Shown here piece by piece: positions 25,397 to 33,547 of a stretch of DNA of 64,000 nucleotides (positions within the stretch are counted from its first letter, which is position 1; each line of letters starts with the position of its first letter). Under the pieces are notes generated by a model. It worked only from the letters and a program-made list of their open reading frames with translations. It made no database searches and was not told the DNA's origin. Source of the DNA: Pseudomonas ceruminis (GTDB lineage Bacteria > Pseudomonadota > Gammaproteobacteria > Pseudomonadales > Pseudomonadaceae); NCBI RefSeq assembly GCF_021602025.1, contig NZ_BQHW01000003.1:186001-250000 (forward strand), given 5' to 3'. The translations under genes were made by a program, and so were the position numbers.

Positions 25397-26428
25397 TCAT
25401 CCCACCGTCGCCCTGGCCTGGGTAGACCGCGGTTGCCAACCCAAAGCCGGGGCGATCTGCTGGGCGATGATCTGCAAACGCTCGAGCACCTGGGCCTGGG
25501 TGGAACTTTCGGCCTGGACCACGACGATCAGGTAATCGGCATAGGGTAGCAACGCAGGGTCGTTACGCAGGCTGTGGATGACCTCGTCGGGATGCCCGTG
25601 ATGGACGTTGAGCAGGCGCAGGTGCTCTTGCAGGTCGATGGCCTGGTCAATCAGGCCCTCACGTTGCAGCCGCGGCACATGGCGTTCGATATCCACCGCC
25701 AGCTCGGCTTGGGCGGTGGCCTGGTCGACGGCCGGGAAGACCGCGCGGACCACGCCGATGCGGGGCTTCTCGGTGGGGTGGTCCCAGGCGGCCAGGTACG
25801 CATCGGCCAAGGGTTTCTGCACGGTCAGCGGGTCATGGGTCGCCGTGCCGAGCAGAAAGCCGTTGCCTTGGCTTGCAGTATAACGGGCACCTTCCAGGCT
25901 GGCGTGGGAGTGCCACAGCCGTCGCGCCAGGCCGGGCGCTGGCGGCTGCAGGGTCAGTTCGCTGCCGGTGCGCAGTGCCTGGCCACCGAGCAGCGCCTGC
26001 AACCGTTGTTGATCTTCGGCAAAGCGTGCCTGGCGCTGTTCGGGATCACGCGCGAAGGCGCTGAAACTGTCCAGGTTGGCGCCGCCGCTGCCCAGCCCCA
26101 GTTGCACGCGTCCCCCGCTGAGCTGGTCGAACACACTGGCGTCCTCGGCCAGCCGCACCGGGTCTTCGAAGGGCAGTACGGTGACGGCGGTACCCAGCTC
26201 GATATGCCGGGTACGTTCGGCCACTGCAGCAAGTGCCAGCAGCGGCGAAGGTAAGCGGCCAAAGCCGTTGCTCAGGTGATGCTGAGCGATCCAGCCTCCA
26301 TCGAAGCCGAGGGTTTGGGCAACGTCGAATTGCTCCAGCAGGTCCTGGTAGACCTGATGCGGGTCTTCCCCAAAGGCATGGGTAAGAAAGCCCAGCTTGA
26401 ACGGTGGGCGGGGAGTTGCGGCAGTCAT
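25397..26428 (-). CDS. LLM monooxygenase, luciferase-like, paralogue of the next gene
   Basis: A 343-aa protein with the pattern of bacterial-luciferase-like oxidoreductases of the KPN_01858 type: AQTLGFDGGWIAQHHLSNGFGRLPSPLLALAAVAERT, IELGTAVTVLPFEDPVRLAEDASVFDQLSGGRVQLGLGSGG, then SFSAFARDPEQRQARF. It is clearly paralogous to the 26425-27429 product (same AQHH, GRLPSP and LAEDA blocks). The substrate is unknown. Start ATG overlaps the upstream gene stop by 4 nt (ATGA). Confidence 0.85.
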   Translation of the reverse strand: MTAATPRPPFKLGFLTHAFGEDPHQVYQDLLEQFDVAQTLGFDGGWIAQHHLSNGFGRLPSPLLALAAVAERTRHIELGTAVTVLPFEDPVRLAEDASVFDQLSGGRVQLGLGSGGANLDSFSAFARDPEQRQARFAEDQQRLQALLGGQALRTGSELTLQPPAPGLARRLWHSHASLEGARYTASQGNGFLLGTATHDPLTVQKPLADAYLAAWDHPTEKPRIGVVRAVFPAVDQATAQAELAVDIERHVPRLQREGLIDQAIDLQEHLRLLNVHHGHPDEVIHSLRNDPALLPYADYLIVVVQAESSTQAQVLERLQIIAQQIAPALGWQPRSTQARATVG

Positions 26429-27429
26429 GACAGGGACAGCTCCTTGGTAGGACGGGCAACGCCGGGGCGCCAGCCGAGGGCCGGCGCAATCTGTTCGGCG
26501 ATGACTTGCAGGGCGCGAATGGCCTCGCGCAGTGGCGTGCTGGCGGTCTGTACCTGGACGATCAGGTGATCGTGGCTGCCCAGTTGCGGCCCGGCCTGGA
26601 GGCCCTCCACGATGGCCTGCGCCGAGCCATGGAGGACGCCGAGGCGGTGCAGCGTTTCATTGAAGTCGCCGTCCAGCGGGCCTTGATAGACGCCGATAAG
26701 CTGCTGGCGCTTGAGGTAGGTGTGAATGTCCTGACGCAGCGCATCGCTGTGGGCCAGGGGGAAGACGCCCTGCACCCGGGCGATGCGTGGCGGGGTGCCG
26801 TTGTCGCCGGTCCAGGCGTCGCGATAGCGTCGCACTGCTTCGATTCCGGCGTGCGCAGGCAGGTGTGGATTGGGTGCCATGATCAGGCCGTTGCCGCGGG
26901 CCGAGACCAGTTCCACCCGCGAGGTGGCTTCCCACAGGCGCCCGCCAAGGCCGGCCGGCTGAGGCTGCAGGCGCAGCCCCTCGGCATTCAGGGGGCCGTT
27001 GCCCAAGGCCGTTTGTAGCTGTTTGAGGTTGTTTTCGTAATCGCGGTGGCGCTGTTCGTGCTCGCGGCCGAAGGCACTGAAGGTGTCCGGGTCGAAGCCT
27101 GCGCCCAGCCCCAGCTCCAGCCGCCCGTTGCTCAGCAGGTCGAGCACGGCGGCGTCTTCGGCCAGCCGTAGCGCTGGCTCCTGCGGCAACACGATGATCC
27201 CGGTGCCCAGGCTGATGCGTCGGGTGCGCTGGGCGACCGCCGACAGTAGCACCAGCGGCGACGGTAAACGCCCCTGTTCACTGGCAAAATGATGCTGGGC
27301 CAACCAGCCGCTGTCGAAGCCCAGCGCCTCGGCGGCCTGGAACAATTCGATGGTTTCACGGTAGACCCGCGGGTGGTATTCGGGCTGGTACACCCGGCTG
27401 AGAAAGCCGAGGGAAAATCCGCCACTCAT
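26425..27429 (-). CDS. LLM monooxygenase, luciferase-like, paralogue of the previous gene
   Basis: A 334-aa luciferase-like oxidoreductase with ALGFDSGWLAQHHFASEQGRLPSPLVLLSAVAQRTRRISLGTGIIVLPQEPALRLAEDAAVLDLLSNGRLELGLGAGFD at the N-terminal half and EQIAPALGWRPGVARPT at the end. It is the tandem paralogue of the 25397-26428 product; such pairs suggest either two subunits or successive specificities. It overlaps the SurE-like gene by 4 nt, so these genes form one tightly coupled operon. Confidence 0.85.
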   Translation of the reverse strand: MSGGFSLGFLSRVYQPEYHPRVYRETIELFQAAEALGFDSGWLAQHHFASEQGRLPSPLVLLSAVAQRTRRISLGTGIIVLPQEPALRLAEDAAVLDLLSNGRLELGLGAGFDPDTFSAFGREHEQRHRDYENNLKQLQTALGNGPLNAEGLRLQPQPAGLGGRLWEATSRVELVSARGNGLIMAPNPHLPAHAGIEAVRRYRDAWTGDNGTPPRIARVQGVFPLAHSDALRQDIHTYLKRQQLIGVYQGPLDGDFNETLHRLGVLHGSAQAIVEGLQAGPQLGSHDHLIVQVQTASTPLREAIRALQVIAEQIAPALGWRPGVARPTKELSLS

Positions 27430-28364
27430 GGCTGCTTCTCCTGTGGAATGAGGGGCAGAGCGGTCAGCGCTTGCGCCGCCCCGGCGAGGTCGGTGGACTC
27501 CAACAGGCCGTTGAACGGGCTGATGGTCAGATACCCCCTGGCCAGCCAGACCGCTTCATCGTCCTGCTGTGCCGAGGTGGCTGGCGGGCTGTACTGAAAG
27601 CTGATGCCAGGTTTGCCGGCGAGGGCGGGAAAGAGCGGCGCGAGGTCGTCGGTGTACAGGGGGTCGAAGCCGACATAGCTACCGATGCGCGTCAGGCGCA
27701 CGCCCTTGATCGCGCTGTCGGCGGGGACGTTGACGTTCAGCCCCAGCCCGCTCGGCAGCAGCTTGCCGTCGGGCTGGCGATGGCGGTCCAGGGCGTCCAC
27801 CAGCTTGACCACGAGGGCAGCGATCCGCTGCGGGTCCTTGTCCTTGAGGTCGGTGCTCACCGCCAGCGCCGGATAGCCCGAACGGACGGCGACGCTGGCG
27901 GCGTTGAAGGTGCCGGAAGCTGCGTTGATGGCGCCCACGTTGTTGCCGGGGTTCGGCCCAACGATCACCAGGTCCGGCGCCGGCAATATCTTTTTCAAAC
28001 CCATCAACAGCGCCATGACGGGCGTGCCGCTGATCTCGATCTGAACCTGCTGGCCGGCGCAGGCCTCGCTGCTGCACAGGCCGGTTTCGTGGGTACTGAT
28101 GTAGTAGCTGTCCGGGTAGGCGGGATCGTTGTCGCGGCCCACGGTGACCTCGCGGCCATAGAGAAAAGCGCCACCCCGAGCGCTCTGTTCGCTTTGCGGC
28201 GCAGCGATCTTCACGTGATGCCCGGCGGCCTTCAGGGCGGTGTACAGCGCGCGAATATTCGGATGGCGGTAACCGTCGTCGTTGCTCAACAGAATATTCA
28301 AGGCGAAGGCCGGGCTGGCGGCCAGGCCGCACAGGGCCAGCAGCAGGCAGGGCAGCCTCTTCAT
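27426..28364 (-). CDS. surE: SurE-family nucleotidase/phosphatase with signal peptide
   Basis: A 312-aa SurE fold protein that, unlike housekeeping SurE, begins with a Sec signal peptide (MKRLPCLLLALCGLAASPAFA). The metal site ILLSNDDGYRHPNI is intact at the mature N-terminus. Later blocks are IAAPQSEQSARGG, PDLVIVGPNPGNNVG (normally SGINxGxN), TFNAASVAVRSGYPALAVS and LNVNVPA. The family hydrolyses phosphate monoesters of nucleotides. Its presence in a sulfur-scavenging operon suggests a periplasmic role on phospho- or sulfo-esters, which is inference. Both ends overlap neighbours by 4 nt. Confidence 0.85.
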   Translation of the reverse strand: MKRLPCLLLALCGLAASPAFALNILLSNDDGYRHPNIRALYTALKAAGHHVKIAAPQSEQSARGGAFLYGREVTVGRDNDPAYPDSYYISTHETGLCSSEACAGQQVQIEISGTPVMALLMGLKKILPAPDLVIVGPNPGNNVGAINAASGTFNAASVAVRSGYPALAVSTDLKDKDPQRIAALVVKLVDALDRHRQPDGKLLPSGLGLNVNVPADSAIKGVRLTRIGSYVGFDPLYTDDLAPLFPALAGKPGISFQYSPPATSAQQDDEAVWLARGYLTISPFNGLLESTDLAGAAQALTALPLIPQEKQP

Positions 28365-29704
28365 GCCGGCACCTGCGCCGGGCGGCTGAAGCGGTTGGTC
28401 GGCCGTGGCAGGCCGAGGTTTTCCCGCAGGGTGCGGCCTTCGTATTCGTGGCGAAACAGCCCACGTGCCTGCAACAGCGGGATCACCTTGTCGACGAAGA
28501 CATCGATGGAACCTGGGAAATACGGGAAGAACACATTGAAGCCATCGCAGGCACGTGCCTGAAACCAGGTTTCGAAACTGTCGGCGATGTCTTCGGCGGT
28601 GCCGATCACCGGGTTACCACCGGCCAGGCGCAAGTACAACTGGCGAATCGTCAGGTTCTCGTTTCGGGCCAGGTCCAGCACTTGCTCGCGGCGGCTGCCG
28701 CGCTGGCCGGGCGGGGTATCGGGCAGTGGGCCGTCTAGGTCGAACCCGGACAGGTCGATGTCCTCACCCAGGGTGTCGGCCAGCAGGCGCAGGCCGAGAA
28801 CCGGATCTATCAGCGCCTGGAACTCTTCGAACAGCGCCTGGGCCTGCTCGCGGGTTTGGCCAATGAACGGGGTGACACCGGGCAGGATCTTGATGTGGTC
28901 GGGGTCGCGGCCCAGCGCGGCGGCACGCGCCTTGATGTCCTGGTAGAACGCCTGCGCTGCCGGCAGTTGATGATGGGCGGCGAAGATCACCTCGGCGACC
29001 CGCGCAGCCAGGGCTTTGCCGGACTCCGAGGCACCGGCTTGGACCAGGACCGGGTGGCCTTGGGGCGGCCGCGCAACGTTCAGCGGCCCGCGGACCGAGA
29101 AGTGTTCACCACGGTGGTTGAGGGTGTGGAGCTTGTTCGGATCGAAATACTGGCCGCTGGCTTTGTCGCGGACAAAGGCATCGTCGTCCCAGCTGTCCCA
29201 CAGGCCCTTGACCACGTCATGAAACTCTTCGGCGCGCTGGTAGCGGTCAGTGTGCTCGATGTGGGTTTCCCTGCCGAAGTTCCAGGCCTCGTCGGAGACC
29301 ACCGAGGTGACAAGGTTCCAAGCGGCGCGGCCTTTGGAAAGGTGATCGAGCGAGGCGAACTTGCGGGCGATATGGTACGGCTCGTTGTAGCTGGTAGTGG
29401 CGGTGGCGATCAGGCCAATGTTGTCGGTGACCGCTGCCAGCGCGGCCATCAATGTCAACGGCTCGAAGTGCTCACCGCGGGCAGTGCGGCTCAGTGCGTC
29501 CAGGTGATGGCCCCATAGCGCTACCACATCGGCGACGAACAGTGCATCGAACCGGCCCCGTTCGGCACTGCGGGCGATGGCTTTGAAATGGTCGAAATCC
29601 AGGCTGGCATCGGCCTGGGCGAGCGGGTGACGCCAGGCGGCGACATGGTGTCCGCTGTTGGCGAGAAACGCCCCCAGCTTCAGTTGGTCGGTGCGACGGG
29701 TCAT
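28361..29704 (-). CDS. NtaA/SnaA/DszA-family FMN-dependent monooxygenase
   Basis: A 447-aa monooxygenase of the nitrilotriacetate/dibenzothiophene-sulfone family: LGAFLANSGHHVAAWRHP at the start, RFDALFVADVVALWG, TTSYNEPYHIARKFASLDHLSKGRAAWNLVTS, HTDRYQRAEEFHDVVKGLWDSWDDDAF, RGEHFSVRGPLNVARPPQG and VLVQAGASESGKALAAR. The family cleaves C-S or C-N bonds with FMNH2 from a separate reductase. ATG 29704 follows GGGAGC; the frame extends upstream to 29743. First enzyme gene after the TonB receptor (61-bp gap) in the sigma-54-promoted operon. Confidence 0.92.
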   Translation of the reverse strand: MTRRTDQLKLGAFLANSGHHVAAWRHPLAQADASLDFDHFKAIARSAERGRFDALFVADVVALWGHHLDALSRTARGEHFEPLTLMAALAAVTDNIGLIATATTSYNEPYHIARKFASLDHLSKGRAAWNLVTSVVSDEAWNFGRETHIEHTDRYQRAEEFHDVVKGLWDSWDDDAFVRDKASGQYFDPNKLHTLNHRGEHFSVRGPLNVARPPQGHPVLVQAGASESGKALAARVAEVIFAAHHQLPAAQAFYQDIKARAAALGRDPDHIKILPGVTPFIGQTREQAQALFEEFQALIDPVLGLRLLADTLGEDIDLSGFDLDGPLPDTPPGQRGSRREQVLDLARNENLTIRQLYLRLAGGNPVIGTAEDIADSFETWFQARACDGFNVFFPYFPGSIDVFVDKVIPLLQARGLFRHEYEGRTLRENLGLPRPTNRFSRPAQVPA

Positions 29705-29765
29705 GGGTACAGGCTCCCGTGATTGGGTTGATGCCCCGCCCACCGCACGGCGGGCAGGGCCGCGA

Positions 29766-32177
29766 TCAGAAGTTGTAGGTCAGGCCGGTGTACCAGTAGC
29801 CGCCCGTGGTGCCGTAGGGCGAGAAGTTGCCGTAGGGGAAGGCACCCGAACTGCTCGGCAGGTTGGTGCGCTCCGGGTACTTGTTGAACAGGTTGTTGGC
29901 CCCGGCGGTCAGGGTCAGGTCCTTGGTCAGGTGGTAGTCCAGGTTGAGGTCGGTGATCCAGGCCGGCGAGAAGGTGCGGTCGTAGGCTTGCAGCGTGCCG
30001 TACTGGGTGTACTCGCCGTAGCGGGTCAGGTTCAGGCTCAGCTCCAGTTGCTTGAAGGTCCAGGTGGCGCCCAGCAGCAGCTTGGATTCCGGCAGGCCGT
30101 GCTTGAGGTTGCCCTGGCGCTGGCGGTCGTAGCCGCCGGTTGGGCCGAGGGCCTGCTGGGCAACCGAGGAGGCATGGATGTCATCGATCTGGGTGGTGTT
30201 CCAGTTGAAGCCCAGGCTATAGCGCAGGCCACCCCAGGCCTGGAGGTCCTGGCGGTAATCGCCCACCAAGTCGATGCCACGGGTGGTGGTGTCCAGGGCG
30301 TTGGTGAAGTAGGTCACCGACTGATTGGTGGCCAAGCCCGCAGCGGCGAGGATGGCGTCGATCTGCGGGGTGCCGCCGAGGTAACCGGTCTGGGCGATAC
30401 GGTCCTTGATCTTGATCTGGTAGGCGTCGAGGGTGACCGAGGTGTTGTCGCTCGGTTGCAGGGTCAGGCCGACGCTGATGTTGGTGGACTTCTCCGGCTT
30501 CAGGGTGGAGGCACCAAGCGCCTTGGCCACTGCGGAATCGACCGCGACGTTGCGGTAGTCGATCAGGTTGCCGTTGACGTTGCTCTGGGAGGTGGAGCTG
30601 TAGATCTGCTGGGCCAGCGACGGTGCGCGGAACCCGGTGCTGAAGGTGCCGCGCGCGGCGAGTATCGGGGTCAGCTGGTAGCGGGTGGAGAACTTGCCAT
30701 TGGTGGTGGTGCCGGACCCGTCGTTGTAGTGCTCGTAGCGACCGGCCAGGTCCACGTGCCATTTGTCCGTCAGGTCCTGGCCGATCTCCGCGTAGCCGCC
30801 GAGGCTGGTGCGGCCTTTCTCGGCGGCGTCCTGCGGGGTGGTGCCAGCACCGGAAATGGTGCCCGGCGCGATCGGGTTGCCGCTGGCACCGGTGGTGAAG
30901 GGGCCGCTGGCGTAGGAGGCGTAGTCACCCTTGCCGATCTTGTAGTTCTCGTAACGCTGCTCCAGGCCCCAGGAAATTTGCGTGGGCTTGGCCAGGCCAA
31001 GGTCGAAGGCGCGGGTCAGGTCGAGGTTGTTGGTCCACTGGCTGAAGGTCTTCACGCCGGTGTCCACCGAGGTCGGCGAATCGGCGCCGTAGCTCAGGTT
31101 GTAGGTGTGGCGCAGGGTGGCTTCGGCATGGTCCTGGCCGTAAGTACTGGACAGGTCATAGTCCCAGCCCAGCGCCGTGCCCTTGCCACCGAAGGCCACC
31201 TGAAAGTCGTTTTCGATGAAGCGCAGGGTATCTTCCACCCCCTCCGGGAAGGGCGTGGCAATGCCGTCGAAGCTGGCCGGCTGGTGGAATGCCAGCGGCT
31301 TTTCGGAGTTGCGGCGGGTGTAGGTGGAGAAGGAGTAAAGGCTCAAGGCATCGTTGATCGGCAGCTCGGCGTTGTAGCCCAGGCTGAAGTTGCGCGCTTC
31401 TGGCAGACCGGTGCCGTAGTAGGTGTGCTGAAGGCTGGTGTTGCCGGCGCTGTCGGTGTACGGCGCGTTGTCGGAGCGGTCGGAGACCTTCTGTTTCTTC
31501 ACATCCAGGGCAAGGTTGATGAAGCCGTCGTTGGGCAGGGCAAGGCCGACATTGCCGGTCTGGCGTACGGTCTCGCCGTCGCCATTTTCGTAGTTCTGCC
31601 CGTAGGTGGTGGAGACGCTGCCGCCGTTGTCGGTCTGCTTCAGCACGATGTTGACCACGCCACCGATGGCGTCGGAGCCATACTGCGCCGAAGCACCATC
31701 ACGCAGGACCTCCACATGGTCCACCAGCGCGGTGGGGATCATGTCCAGGTCGACCGGCTGCGAGCCGGAGTTGAGGTAGGTGCCGTTATTGAGCAGGGCA
31801 CTGTTGTGCCGGCGCTTGCCGTTGACCAGCACCAGTACCTGGTCGCCATTCAGGCCGCGTAGGCTGATGGGCCGGACCACCGAGGTGGAGCCGAAGCCGG
31901 ACGAGGCGGGCTGGTTAAGCGATGGCAGTACCCGGCTCAGGGCCTTGGTCAGGTCGCCTTGGCCGGTGGCGAGCAATTGCTTGGAGGAAATCACATCGAC
32001 CGGGGAGGGGCTCTCGGCCAGGGTACGGGCCTGGCCGCGGTTGCCGACCACCACCACGGTGTCCAGCGGGTTGTCTGCAGCGAGGACCGGGGCTGCTTCG
32101 CTGAGGGCGAGGAACAGCAAGCTGTAGGCGAATACTTTATGGGGCGGGCGCAAGGCGCTGCGAGGCGAGGAACGCAT
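29766..32177 (-). CDS. TonB-dependent outer-membrane receptor
   Basis: An 803-aa receptor. Signal peptide (about 1-33, ending VLA-ADN), then a TonB-box-like DTVVVVGNRG, plug domain with ISLRGLNGDQVLVLVNGKRRHNS and VEVLRDGASAQYGSDAIGGVVNIVLK, and a 22-strand-type beta-barrel ending in YWYTGLTYNF with the terminal Phe needed for BAM insertion. Receptors of this kind import large or scarce substrates. The context (LLM monooxygenases downstream, sigma-54 promoter upstream) suggests an organosulfur compound rather than a siderophore, which is inference. It is first gene of the minus-strand operon down to 23221. Confidence 0.93.
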   Translation of the reverse strand: MRSSPRSALRPPHKVFAYSLLFLALSEAAPVLAADNPLDTVVVVGNRGQARTLAESPSPVDVISSKQLLATGQGDLTKALSRVLPSLNQPASSGFGSTSVVRPISLRGLNGDQVLVLVNGKRRHNSALLNNGTYLNSGSQPVDLDMIPTALVDHVEVLRDGASAQYGSDAIGGVVNIVLKQTDNGGSVSTTYGQNYENGDGETVRQTGNVGLALPNDGFINLALDVKKQKVSDRSDNAPYTDSAGNTSLQHTYYGTGLPEARNFSLGYNAELPINDALSLYSFSTYTRRNSEKPLAFHQPASFDGIATPFPEGVEDTLRFIENDFQVAFGGKGTALGWDYDLSSTYGQDHAEATLRHTYNLSYGADSPTSVDTGVKTFSQWTNNLDLTRAFDLGLAKPTQISWGLEQRYENYKIGKGDYASYASGPFTTGASGNPIAPGTISGAGTTPQDAAEKGRTSLGGYAEIGQDLTDKWHVDLAGRYEHYNDGSGTTTNGKFSTRYQLTPILAARGTFSTGFRAPSLAQQIYSSTSQSNVNGNLIDYRNVAVDSAVAKALGASTLKPEKSTNISVGLTLQPSDNTSVTLDAYQIKIKDRIAQTGYLGGTPQIDAILAAAGLATNQSVTYFTNALDTTTRGIDLVGDYRQDLQAWGGLRYSLGFNWNTTQIDDIHASSVAQQALGPTGGYDRQRQGNLKHGLPESKLLLGATWTFKQLELSLNLTRYGEYTQYGTLQAYDRTFSPAWITDLNLDYHLTKDLTLTAGANNLFNKYPERTNLPSSSGAFPYGNFSPYGTTGGYWYTGLTYNF

Positions 32178-32243
32178 GAGGGGCTTACTCCGATGAGGTC
32201 AGTAGAGGCGGCTTGTTGGGGCAAGCTCTGGTGAGAGCACAGG

Positions 32244-32259
32244 AGCAAGGGCTGTGCCA
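32244..32259 (-). promoter_or_regulatory. Sigma-54 promoter for the TonB receptor-monooxygenase operon
   Basis: Reading the minus strand gives TGGCACAGCCCTTGCT, which matches the consensus TGGCACG-N4-TTGCW with exact GG/GC spacing. It lies 67 bp upstream of the receptor start codon, leaving a normal leader. The activator is probably the SfnR-like protein encoded at 46676. Confidence 0.8.
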
Positions 32260-32490
32260 GCCGAGAAAAGGCTTTTAAAACAGTGCATTGCTGGCGGTTG
32301 GGGCGGCTGGCTGGTGATTTTTCAGCGATGAACAGGGCAGGGTGTTGGTTTTTCTACAGTGCCGCAGAGGGGGCTCGCCCAGGCTGCTTCGTCGACACGC
32401 CCACGCCCGGGCGATGTGCGTTACGCCAGACCTTGCGGGCGCTGGCCTGCAGGCGACAAGGACGTCATCGGTGGCACGAAAGCCGGCCAC

Positions 32491-32506
32491 TGGCACATCA
32501 CTTGCT
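32491..32506 (+). promoter_or_regulatory. Sigma-54 promoter for the P1-family peptidase gene
   Basis: TGGCACATCACTTGCT on the plus strand matches the -24/-12 consensus with correct spacing, ending 45 bp before the ATG of the peptidase gene. Confidence 0.8.
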
Positions 32507-32551
32507 CCACCCCTGCCACCACCACCTTTCGCTTTCCAAGGATGCCTGCAC

Positions 32552-33544
32552 ATGCCGTTCCCCGGTCCCCGCAATGCCCTCACTGACATACCAGGCCTGA
32601 CCGTTGGCCACGCCACCGATACCCGGGTCGACACCGGTGTCACGGTGATCCGCACCGATGCCGTCTGGACAGCCAGTGTCGATATCCGCGGCGGCGGCCC
32701 AGGCGGGCGCGAGTCGGCGGCTTTGGAGCCAGAAAACATGGTTGGCCAATTGCACGCCCTGGTGTTTGCCGGCGGTTCGGTGTTTGGCCTGGGCGCGGCG
32801 GACGGCGTGGCTGCGGCGTTGTCCGCCGAGGGCATCGGCCTGCACCTCAAAGCCGGTGCCCCGGCCATTCCCATCGTGCCGTGCGCCGTGCTCCACGACC
32901 TGGCCAATGGAGGGGATAAACAATGGGGCCTGGAGCCGCCTTACCGCCGCCTCGGTTTCGAAGCGCTGGCCAACGCCGGCCAGGACGTCGCCCAGGGCGC
33001 GGTCGGTGCCGGCCGCGGCGCCATGGCGGGCGTGCTCAAGGGCGGCCTGGGCACCGCCTCGCTGGACTTGGGCGATGGCCTGGTGGTCGCCGCACTGGCG
33101 GTCGCCAACCCCATCGGGTCGGTATACATGCCCGATGGCAAGACCTTCTGGGCCTGGCCGTGGGAGATTGCCGGCGAATTCGGCGGCGCACGGCCCGTGG
33201 GCGATCAGGATTGCAGCGACCCGATCCCCGAGCTGTCGCGGCTGGACGCCATGGGCCGCCTGCAGGCCGGGGCCAACACGACCCTGGTGGTGGTGGCCAG
33301 CACCGCCAGGCTGAGTACTGCCGAGTGCAAGCGGGTGGCGATCATGGCCCAGGACGGTATCGCCCGGGCAGTGCGCCCGGCGCACCTGCCGTTCGACGGC
33401 GATACCGTGTTCGCCTTGGCCTCTGGTGCGGTGGAACTGGGTAGTGGCGCCTGGCGTCAGGTGCAGATCGGCAGTGTCGGCTCCGCTGCGGCGGACTGTG
33501 TGGCCCGGGCCATTGCCCGTGGGGTGCACGCTGCCCGCCGATGA
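32552..33544 (+). CDS. P1-family (DmpA-like) aminopeptidase/N-terminal nucleophile hydrolase
   Basis: A 330-aa protein of peptidase family S58 (DmpA, BapA). It starts NALTDIPGLTVGHATD and contains SVDIRGGGPGGRES, HALVFAGGSVFGLGAADGVAA and a GRLQAGANTTLVVVAS segment. In that segment the GxNTT motif carries the nucleophile exposed by autocleavage into alpha and beta chains. The family removes D- or beta-amino N-termini and can process amides. ATG 32552 has AAGGA nine bases upstream; the frame is open further upstream but without support. It is driven by its own sigma-54 promoter, which ties it to the sulfur regulon. It converges on the TPR gene with a 3-bp gap. Confidence 0.88.
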   Translation: MPFPGPRNALTDIPGLTVGHATDTRVDTGVTVIRTDAVWTASVDIRGGGPGGRESAALEPENMVGQLHALVFAGGSVFGLGAADGVAAALSAEGIGLHLKAGAPAIPIVPCAVLHDLANGGDKQWGLEPPYRRLGFEALANAGQDVAQGAVGAGRGAMAGVLKGGLGTASLDLGDGLVVAALAVANPIGSVYMPDGKTFWAWPWEIAGEFGGARPVGDQDCSDPIPELSRLDAMGRLQAGANTTLVVVASTARLSTAECKRVAIMAQDGIARAVRPAHLPFDGDTVFALASGAVELGSGAWRQVQIGSVGSAAADCVARAIARGVHAARR

Positions 33545-33547
33545 GCA

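Larger units (their letters stand above)
32178..32551. other. Divergent intergenic region with two sigma-54 promoters
   Basis: This 374-bp gap between the TonB receptor (minus) and the peptidase gene (plus) carries one near-consensus -24/-12 element for each direction (listed separately). The 230 bp between them would hold the activator-binding sites. No gene with ribosome binding site was seen in it; short open frames that enter it from the peptidase gene lack a plausible start. Confidence 0.7.

Noticed and set aside
29658-31862. A 734-codon open frame on the plus strand opposite the TonB receptor gene
   Set aside because: It is rich in Val, Gly, Ala and Gln with no family pattern, and lies antisense to a clear receptor. 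It arises from the codon bias of the GC-rich gene.
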